Shown piece by piece: positions 36,626 through 42,180 of a DNA stretch of 42,180 nt. The DNA is from Caryophanales bacterium. Lineage in GTDB: Bacteria; Bacillota; Bacilli; Bacillales; Amphibacillaceae. The stretch spans positions 1-42,180 of the forward strand of contig JARIBO010000005.1 in assembly GCA_029257405.1 (NCBI GenBank), given 5' to 3'. The translations under genes were made by a program, and so were the position numbers. The first letter of the stretch is position 1. Every line of letters starts with the position of its first letter. The notes below the pieces were generated by a model. That model worked only from the letters and a program-made list of their open reading frames with translations. It was not told the DNA's origin and searched no databases.

Positions 36626-36991
36626 TCACATACTCTGATTGGTAACAATTATACCTAAGATTATTAAAGATAATCCGACGACCTTTTGAATTGTAATTGG
36701 TTCACCAAATAAGAACACAGATAAAATAAATACTAAGACAAATGCAAAACTCATAAATGGGTAAGCAAAGCTGATATCGAATTTAGTCATTGCTGCCATC
36801 CAGAATAATGAAGCGACAAAAGCAGATATGAAACCAGATAAAATTAATGGATCCAGTAAAAGACGCAAAACAAAAGTTATTTTATCAAATAAATCTGCAG
36901 GGAGCTCACCATACTTATCAATTCTCCACTTTAAGATAATTTGTCCGTAAACTGTAAAAGCAATAGTACCAAAAATATAAAAGTAACCCAT
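36626..36991 (-). CDS. Small EamA/SMR-like membrane protein, candidate lipid-linked sugar flippase subunit
   Basis: 121 residues, four hydrophobic helices, with the EamA/DMT signature (YGQIILKWRID, FAYPFMSFAFVLVFILSVFLFGEPIT, GLSLIILGIIV). Size and pattern match ArnE/ArnF-like halves that flip undecaprenyl-phosphate sugars. Placed between sugar enzymes and one base overlapped with the acetyltransferase gene, so a flippase role is a reasonable inference; a drug-efflux role is less likely in this context. Confidence 0.8.
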   Translation of the reverse strand: MGYFYIFGTIAFTVYGQIILKWRIDKYGELPADLFDKITFVLRLLLDPLILSGFISAFVASLFWMAAMTKFDISFAYPFMSFAFVLVFILSVFLFGEPITIQKVVGLSLIILGIIVTNQSM

Positions 36992-37680
36992 TATTTGTCC
37001 TCGATTGGTGGAGGACCAGTTAATTTATGATAAACGTCCAATGTCTTTTTTAGTTTAAATCCAATAGAGTAGAATAAATTTAAAGATGCCACATTAGCAG
37101 CTGATATAGATGTGTATAAGGTAGAGTAACCTTGTTCAAATTGTTTTTTGCATCCCATACTTGTAAATGATTTAGCTAGTCCTTTGCCTTGAAATTCCTT
37201 TTTTATTCCAAGTAAAAGAACTTTGTCTTTATCAAAACCATAAAATCCAGCTAATTTACCCTCATATAATAAAGTGTATAATTTTTTTTCATTCATTAAA
37301 TCTTCTACCCAACGCATATACCTTATATCAGCTAAAGCATTTGGAATATTAAAATCACGATGAAAACGACCATGAATAAACGTCTCCTTAGCGATTTTGA
37401 TAATTTCTGACTTTCGATATTCTTGAGTTAAACTAACTTTTTCATTTTGGAAGTAAATAAAATCAGTTTTCTTACAGACTGGTTCTATTAATGAATCTGT
37501 GTAATAAAAGCCAGATTGAATAATCGGTTGTGGATTTTTTAAAGGATCTATTTTTAAAGTAAAGTGCCCATTTTGATTATTTGTTTCATCTAAAGCACTT
37601 TGATTAGCATCTGTTAATTCATATGTGTCTATTATGAAGGTGCGTTTATCCCAAGGGGTAGCTTTTAAATAACTATTCAT
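36991..37680 (-). CDS. GNAT N-acetyltransferase, WecD-like
   Basis: 229 residues. The N-terminal half is divergent, including FTLKIDPLKNPQPIIQSGFYYTDS and ETFIHGRFHRDFNI, a layout like WecD/RffC. The C-terminal GNAT core has LLLGIKKEFQGKGLAKSF (acetyl-CoA loop Q/R-x-x-G-x-G/A) and NVASLNLFYSIGF. WecD acetylates dTDP-4-amino-4,6-dideoxygalactose to dTDP-Fuc4NAc, exactly the product of the neighbouring aminotransferase. AAGGAG precedes the ATG by about 8 nt. Confidence 0.8.
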   Translation of the reverse strand: MNSYLKATPWDKRTFIIDTYELTDANQSALDETNNQNGHFTLKIDPLKNPQPIIQSGFYYTDSLIEPVCKKTDFIYFQNEKVSLTQEYRKSEIIKIAKETFIHGRFHRDFNIPNALADIRYMRWVEDLMNEKKLYTLLYEGKLAGFYGFDKDKVLLLGIKKEFQGKGLAKSFTSMGCKKQFEQGYSTLYTSISAANVASLNLFYSIGFKLKKTLDVYHKLTGPPPIEDK

Positions 37681-37700
37681 TCAATCAACTCCTTATTAAA

Positions 37701-38651
37701 TTAATTTAAATCGTCTTCTTTAAAAGTTATTTCTTGGATTAAATATAAAGGACGATTTTTAGTTTCATTGAATATTTTTCCAATGTACAATCCAATAATA
37801 CCTAAATTAAAAAACAATAATCCACTAACAAAAAATATTGAAACCATAACACTTGTCCAGCCTTGAACTGGTTCTGCTAAAAAGAAATAGCGAATAAAAA
37901 GAATTACGCCATAAAAAAATGAGATAAATGAAACTAGAAATCCAAATTGAATCGAAAATCTTAAGGGCTTATTAGATTGTGAAATTAAGACATCTGTACC
38001 TAATATAATGAGTTTTTTAATTGAATAAGTTGATTTTCCATATTTTCTTATGTCATGCTCAATTGGAACATAAGCAGTTTTATAACCCATCCATTGAATA
38101 AAAAGAGGGAAAAGCCTATTTTGTTCTCGCATCTTCCTAAAACCTTCAATTACTTTTTTAGAACTAATACTAAAATTTGCAACAGTGTAATCTGAAGTGC
38201 GTTCTGTTAAATAATCATAAACTTTATAAAAGAGTAGCGAAGCTTTTTGCTTAACCCAATTGTCTTGTCTAATGACTCTATTACCAAAAACAACATCATA
38301 ACCTTCTAGCGATTTTGCAAATAACTTAGGGATTTCTTCAGGTTGATCTTGTAAATCACAATCCATTACTACTACCCAATCTCCCTTAGCGTAATCAAGT
38401 CCTGCAGTAATTGCATGATGTTGGCCAAAATTTCTAGAAAGATTAATTCCTTTTATATTTTTATTTTCTTGACTTAAATTCAAAATCGTCTCCCATGAAT
38501 GATCAGGACTCGCGTCATTAACAAGAATTATTTCATAATGATGAGCTATTGTTATTAGTGCGTTTTCTAAACGTTCACAAAGCTCTTCTAGAGCAGTCTG
38601 GCAACCATAAACAGGGACAACAACTGAGATTAGATAATCGTGATGTTCCAT
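37701..38651 (-). CDS. Polyprenyl-phosphate glycosyltransferase, GT2 (GtrB/ArnC/YkoT-like)
   Basis: 316 residues. N-terminal GT-A domain: VVVPVYGCQTALEEL, IILVNDASPDHSW, NFGQHHAITAGLDYAKG and the metal-binding DCDLQDQPEE (97-106). Two C-terminal membrane helices (about 230-300) are typical of enzymes that put a sugar from a nucleotide carrier onto undecaprenyl phosphate. The start is uncertain: ATG 38651 just after the previous stop, or ATG 38666 inside the previous gene; neither has a strong Shine-Dalgarno. Working with the EamA-like and DUF6044 proteins it would form a three-component membrane glycosylation set. Confidence 0.87.
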   Translation of the reverse strand: MEHHDYLISVVVPVYGCQTALEELCERLENALITIAHHYEIILVNDASPDHSWETILNLSQENKNIKGINLSRNFGQHHAITAGLDYAKGDWVVVMDCDLQDQPEEIPKLFAKSLEGYDVVFGNRVIRQDNWVKQKASLLFYKVYDYLTERTSDYTVANFSISSKKVIEGFRKMREQNRLFPLFIQWMGYKTAYVPIEHDIRKYGKSTYSIKKLIILGTDVLISQSNKPLRFSIQFGFLVSFISFFYGVILFIRYFFLAEPVQGWTSVMVSIFFVSGLLFFNLGIIGLYIGKIFNETKNRPLYLIQEITFKEDDLN

Positions 38652-38653
38652 TA

Positions 38654-39313
38654 CTACACATACCATTCTACTATTTTTTTTAAACTATCATTAAAAGAGC
38701 TTGTCTGGTTACAGTCTAAAAAATCAGGTACTTTATTATTTTTAACTAGGTAAGGTCTGTCATGAAGTAAATATTTTTTTGTAAATGTTCCCGCTTCAAA
38801 AAGTGCTTCGTGCGTTCCAGCGTTAATCCATGTAAAACCTCTTCTTAGTAACTGTACTTTTAATTGATTATTTTCTAAATATATATTATTAACGTCGGTA
38901 ATCTCTAATTCTCCACGTTTTGAAAAATGTAGTTTTTTAGCTATATTAATTACTTTATTATCATAAATAAATAAAAATGTTACTGCAAAATCTGATTTAG
39001 GTGAATTAGGTTTTTCTTCAATTGAAATAGCATTTTTATTACTATCAAATTCAACAACTCCATTTGGATTGGTTTGTTCTTTATATTTAATTGAAATACC
39101 CAGTGAAGAGCCATCACCTAAAAGTTTATTAAAACGTGATTTGTCTCCTTTAGTTGTGATAATTAAAATTTTGGTTATGCCTTCAAGCATCAAAACTGAT
39201 AAAGGATAATAAATAATTGGCTTATCATAGACTGTTAATAAGTGTTTATTTACACTATTAGTACTAGGCGATAGTCTAGAACCACTTCCACCAGCTAAAA
39301 TGACACCTTTCAT
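38654..39313 (-). pseudogene. rmlA: Collapsed glucose-1-phosphate thymidylyltransferase (rmlA) joined to an rmlB-like tail
   Basis: 219 residues instead of about 290. Residues 1-84 match the RmlA N-terminus ([52 protein letters not shown]). The text then jumps to [27 protein letters not shown] and [14 protein letters not shown], which in normal RmlA lie about 59 residues further on. The missing block includes LAQAF and LGDNIFYG with catalytic and metal-binding residues, so it should be inactive. From about residue 184 (HDRPYLV ... [14 protein letters not shown]) it no longer resembles RmlA but the C-terminus of dTDP-glucose 4,6-dehydratase RmlB (HDRRYAID ... F-GLKKTVEWYL). Two in-frame deletions, one removing nearly all of rmlB, would explain it. 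GAGGAGG 8 nt upstream is intact, so it may still be translated. Confidence 0.8.
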
Positions 39314-39481
39314 GTGAATTACCTCCTCATTTAGGATGCTTTTGTTGTATACCCTGTAATTAATTAAATAATCTAACAATTTAAGACATATTAAAAACCA
39401 AATCATATGTTATACTAAGAGTTGATAAATGATGTCGCTTACATCTATTGATTATTATTAATTATACAATTTTTTCTACAA

Positions 39482-39509
39482 TTTACAAATTACATTTAAT
39501 AACTATATA
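39482..39509 (+). promoter_or_regulatory. Candidate pgcA promoter
   Basis: TTTACA (39482-39487) and TATATA (39504-39509), 16-bp spacer, 31 bp before the gene. The 227-bp divergent region 39314-39540 otherwise shows only AT-rich sequence; no convincing minus-strand promoter was found. Confidence 0.35.
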
Positions 39510-39540
39510 TTTGGTTAATTTATAAAAAAGGAGTGAAAAA

Positions 39541-41205
39541 ATGATTAACACACAATTTGAAAAATGGTTTAATTTAAATGAGTTTAAAAATGAATTATTA
39601 AACATGACAGAATTAGAAAAAAAAAATCGTTTTAGTGAGTTAATTAATTTTGGAACAGGAGGCATGCGTGCACTTATGGGGGCTGGGTTAAATAGAATGA
39701 ACATATATACTGTTAGACTTGCGACAATTGGTCTTGCTAAACAAATAATTCATGATAATTCAGCAAAAAAAGTCGTGATTAGTTATGACACGCGTCATCA
39801 TTCAAAAGATTTTGCAGAAGAAGCAGCACAAACTTTAACTCATTATGGAATAAAAGCATATGTATTTGAAGAAGCGCGACCTACACCCATGCTTTCTTAT
39901 GCAGTTAGATATTATAAAGCAGCAGCTGGAATAATGATTACAGCAAGCCATAATCCAAAAGAATATAATGGGTATAAACTCTATGGTAAAGATGGAGGAC
40001 AGTTAACACCAGAAGCAGTTAGTTATGTGCGGGGTGTTATGGAAGAAAATATGCATATCATAACAGAATTATCAATGGGGAATAAAAAAGAATTTGAATA
40101 TATTTTAGAAACGATAGAAAATGCTTACCAAAAAGAATTAACTATTTTGCGTAGTGTTTATACAGAGAAGAATTTGTCAATTGTTTATACGCCGCTTCAC
40201 GGTACTGGTCTAATCCCAATAGAAACAGGACTTAAAAAATTTGGATATGATAATATTCATATTGAACCTAGTCAGGCTGTGTTAGATGGTGATTTTCCGA
40301 CAGTAGAGTATCCAAATCCTGAAGAAGAAGCGGTTTTTAAATTAGTTAAAAAAATAGGTTATAAAAACAATTCAGACATATTAATTGCTACCGATCCAGA
40401 TGCAGATCGACTAGGTGTAGCAATTTTGCATGAAGATACATACGTAAATTTAACAGGGAATCAATTAGGCGCATTATTATTACATTATAAATTAACATTA
40501 TTAAGTGAAAATAAGCAATTGCCTAAAAATGGGGTTGCAATTAAAACAATTGTTACGAGTGAACTAGGTAGAAAAATTGCTGAATCATTTAATATTGAAA
40601 TGGTCGATACATTAACTGGCTTTAAATATATATCTGAAATTATTGAAGCTAATGATCAATCGAATGAAAAAAAGTTTGTATTTGGGTATGAAGAAAGTTA
40701 CGGATATTTACTTGAAGATTTTGCACGTGATAAAGATGCAATCCAAGCAGCTGTTGCAGTCTGTGAAATGGCTCAATTATATAAAAATAAACAAGAAACA
40801 TTAGTTGATGTATTAAATTCACTTTATCAAAAGCATGGTTTTCATAAAGAAAAATTAATTTCTATTGAATTAGACTCTCAAGAAGGGACAAAAGAAGTTA
40901 AGCGTATAATGGATAAATTTATGAACCCGACAAAAAAAATAATTCAAGAATTAAATGTGTTAGCGATTGAGAATTATTTAACGAGTAAACAAGAAACAGT
41001 AGAAGGTGAGAGTTCTAAAATAACCTTACCTAAAGAAAATGTAGTTAAATATCAATTGATAAACGACGCATGGCTCTGTTTTCGTCCATCAGGAACTGAG
41101 CCTAAGTTGAAAATATATTTGGGAGTTTGTAAGGGAACAAATGAACTAGCCTTTAATCAATTGTTAGAATTAGAAAAAAAAATTAAAGCATTAATAAAAA
41201 CATAG
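39541..41205 (+). CDS. pgcA: Alpha-phosphoglucomutase
   Basis: 554 residues, alpha-D-phosphohexomutase family, interconverting glucose-6-phosphate and glucose-1-phosphate. Phosphoserine S136 in TASHNPKEYNGYK, metal loop ATDPDADRLG, sugar loop FGYEESYGYL and phosphate loop CFRPSGTEPKLKIY are all present. AAAGGAGTG 7 nt before ATG. Glucose-1-phosphate feeds both UDP-glucose (teichoic acid glycolipid anchor) and dTDP-sugars, which fits its position beside the dTDP-sugar cluster. Confidence 0.95.
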   Translation: MINTQFEKWFNLNEFKNELLNMTELEKKNRFSELINFGTGGMRALMGAGLNRMNIYTVRLATIGLAKQIIHDNSAKKVVISYDTRHHSKDFAEEAAQTLTHYGIKAYVFEEARPTPMLSYAVRYYKAAAGIMITASHNPKEYNGYKLYGKDGGQLTPEAVSYVRGVMEENMHIITELSMGNKKEFEYILETIENAYQKELTILRSVYTEKNLSIVYTPLHGTGLIPIETGLKKFGYDNIHIEPSQAVLDGDFPTVEYPNPEEEAVFKLVKKIGYKNNSDILIATDPDADRLGVAILHEDTYVNLTGNQLGALLLHYKLTLLSENKQLPKNGVAIKTIVTSELGRKIAESFNIEMVDTLTGFKYISEIIEANDQSNEKKFVFGYEESYGYLLEDFARDKDAIQAAVAVCEMAQLYKNKQETLVDVLNSLYQKHGFHKEKLISIELDSQEGTKEVKRIMDKFMNPTKKIIQELNVLAIENYLTSKQETVEGESSKITLPKENVVKYQLINDAWLCFRPSGTEPKLKIYLGVCKGTNELAFNQLLELEKKIKALIKT

Positions 41206-41248
41206 CGTTTCGGATTCTTAAATGAATTCGAAACGCTATGTTTTATTT
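41197..41248. terminator. Bidirectional terminator overlapping the pgcA stop
   Basis: A perfect 16-bp stem (41197-41212 with 41229-41244) with A and T runs on its two sides. The TAG of pgcA (41203-41205) is inside the stem. It also ends the convergent SDR gene. Confidence 0.9.
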
Positions 41249-41255
41249 GTTAAAA

Positions 41256-42029
41256 CTATTGTTGCATTTTACCAGCTGTAAAGCCGCCATCAACTGGTAT
41301 TGTAACCCCATTTATTTGTTTTGCTAAATCAGAACATAAAAACATAACGGTATTACCTTGATCTTCAGCTGTCGACATTGCGCCTGAAGGCATTGAATTT
41401 AAAACAGCATTATACTGGTCAGGCGAAGATTTAGCCCAACTTTGAATCGCAGGCGTTATAGTGGCACCTGGTGCGATAGAATTTATCCGGATACCTTGCT
41501 GCCCATATTCTAAAGCCACAGATTTTGTTAAACCTACAATTCCAAATTTAGAAGCAGTATAAGGAGCCATATTTGGAGAACCTTCTAATCCTGCCCCTGA
41601 AGCAGTATTTACAATTGCGCCACCACCGGTTTTAATCATCGCATTCACTTGATGTTTGATACTATAAAAAGTACCATATAAATTAATTTTTATCGTTTTA
41701 TCCCAATCAGCAGAATCTAATTCACCAATTTTCACTTGTCCGAGATTAACACCCGCATTATTATGGGCAAAATCTAATTTTCCAAATGAAGCAACAGTTT
41801 TGTCGACTAAAGCTTTAACTTGTAATTCATCACTTACGTCGCATTTAAAAAACTCAGCTTCACCACCACTATCGATAATTAACTGTACTGTTTCATTCCC
41901 TGTATCTTCGTTGATATCAGCTACCATTACTTTTGCGCCTGCATCAGCAAGAGCAAGAGCACTTGCTCTACCTATACCTGACCCAGCAGCTGTTACTAAG
42001 CCAGATTTATTTTTCATTAATTTTGTCAT
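41256..42029 (-). CDS. Short-chain dehydrogenase/reductase
   Basis: 257 residues, classical SDR. Cofactor motif TAAGSGIG (13-20; usual TGxxxGIG has Ala here in place of Gly), acidic residue D38 after the second strand favouring NAD, NNAG (90-93), catalytic S144, Y157 and K161, and the C-terminal PVDGGFTAG. It oxidises or reduces an alcohol/carbonyl pair; substrate unknown, glucose 1-dehydrogenase-like by general pattern. GGAG 9 nt before the ATG. A partial gene lies 45 bp upstream on the same strand, so they may be co-transcribed. Confidence 0.9.
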   Translation of the reverse strand: MTKLMKNKSGLVTAAGSGIGRASALALADAGAKVMVADINEDTGNETVQLIIDSGGEAEFFKCDVSDELQVKALVDKTVASFGKLDFAHNNAGVNLGQVKIGELDSADWDKTIKINLYGTFYSIKHQVNAMIKTGGGAIVNTASGAGLEGSPNMAPYTASKFGIVGLTKSVALEYGQQGIRINSIAPGATITPAIQSWAKSSPDQYNAVLNSMPSGAMSTAEDQGNTVMFLCSDLAKQINGVTIPVDGGFTAGKMQQ

Positions 42030-42074
42030 AATAAATTACTCCAATCAAATTGTATTACTTATATTTGTTTTAAT

Positions 42075-42180
42075 TCATGTATCCAGACAACCAACCGCTT
42101 CTGGATAACAAACAGCAACTTGGTGAAGAGAAGTAAGTGCTGTTTTATATTCATCCAAGTTAGGATAACCTTCTTTTATT
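42075..42180 (-). CDS. C-terminal end of an unidentified protein (partial)
   Basis: On the minus strand the frame is open from the right edge to a TGA at 42075-42077. It gives about 34 residues ending in HQVAVCYPEAVGCLDT. Thirty-four codons without a stop in such AT-rich DNA, and coding-like codon use, support a real gene; the family is not recognised. No terminator separates it from the SDR gene. Confidence 0.45.
   Translation of the reverse strand, partial: IKEGYPNLDEYKTALTSLHQVAVCYPEAVGCLDT

Noticed and set aside
33831-39313. Recent mobile island carrying the sugar cluster
   Set aside because: No transposase, integrase, att-like repeats or tRNA at the borders, and no obvious change in base composition; the edges are ordinary terminators and promoters.
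41800-42108. 102-codon plus-strand frame overlapping the SDR gene
   Set aside because: Antisense to the conserved SDR N-terminal domain; its composition is a mirror of that coding sequence.

Overview
The window is a low-GC (about one third G+C) Firmicutes chromosome segment from the staphylococcal branch of the Bacillales. The reasons are gene order (trigger factor, clpX, engB, hem genes, valS, folC, radC), strong AAGGAGG-type ribosome binding sites, a T-box leader, frequent TTG starts and Staphylococcus-like proteins such as the YhgE/Pip protein. It is not a typical Staphylococcus: a complete lon gene lies between clpX and engB, as in Bacillus, and hemX is missing between hemA and hemC. A relative such as Nosocomiicoccus or Jeotgalicoccus is plausible, but the genus is a guess.

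Layout. 1-2634: end of a CoA-acylating aldehyde dehydrogenase, a GntP-type permease, an SCP2-domain protein and a hotdog thioesterase, with two cre-like boxes. 2686-5402: murI-rph-rdgB-phosphodiesterase operon. 5409-5631: tRNA-Arg and tRNA-Gly with their promoter, minus strand. 5778-7344: two small divergent membrane proteins and a repeat-helix protein. 7479-13300: tig, clpX, lon, engB (protein quality control and ribosome assembly). 13316-13595: a 57-bp tandem repeat array grown from the 3' end of a membrane-protein gene (13544-14026). 14253-19637: hemA-hemC-hemD-hemB-hemL, from glutamyl-tRNA to uroporphyrinogen III. 19638-22628: valS behind a T-box with a GUC specifier. 22656-24397: two overlapping RimK-like ATP-grasp ligases on the minus strand. 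24487-29068: folC, radC and a YhgE/Pip membrane protein. 29069-29724: a long gap without an intact gene. 29725-33825: fold-III PLP enzyme, universal stress protein, lipid kinase, CoA-disulfide reductase-like flavoprotein. 33831-39313: a minus-strand surface-sugar cluster. 39541-42180: phosphoglucomutase, an SDR dehydrogenase and the end of another gene.

The observations most worth following are three. First, the only hydroxymethylbilane synthase here (hemC) is full length and in frame but has Asp at residue 241, where the cysteine that anchors the dipyrromethane cofactor should be. Second, the sugar cluster encodes a WecE/RffA-type aminotransferase, a WecD-like acetyltransferase, a polyprenyl-phosphate glycosyltransferase, a small EamA flippase-like protein and a large multi-membrane protein. 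This looks like a system for lipid-linked 4-acetamido-4,6-dideoxyhexose decoration of a surface polymer. Its first gene is a collapsed rmlA that lacks about 59 central residues and ends in what looks like the tail of rmlB, so the precursor must come from elsewhere or the system is decaying. Third, the 57-bp array repeatedly copies the stop codon and last 14-15 codons of a gene and creates a series of small terminator-like hairpins.
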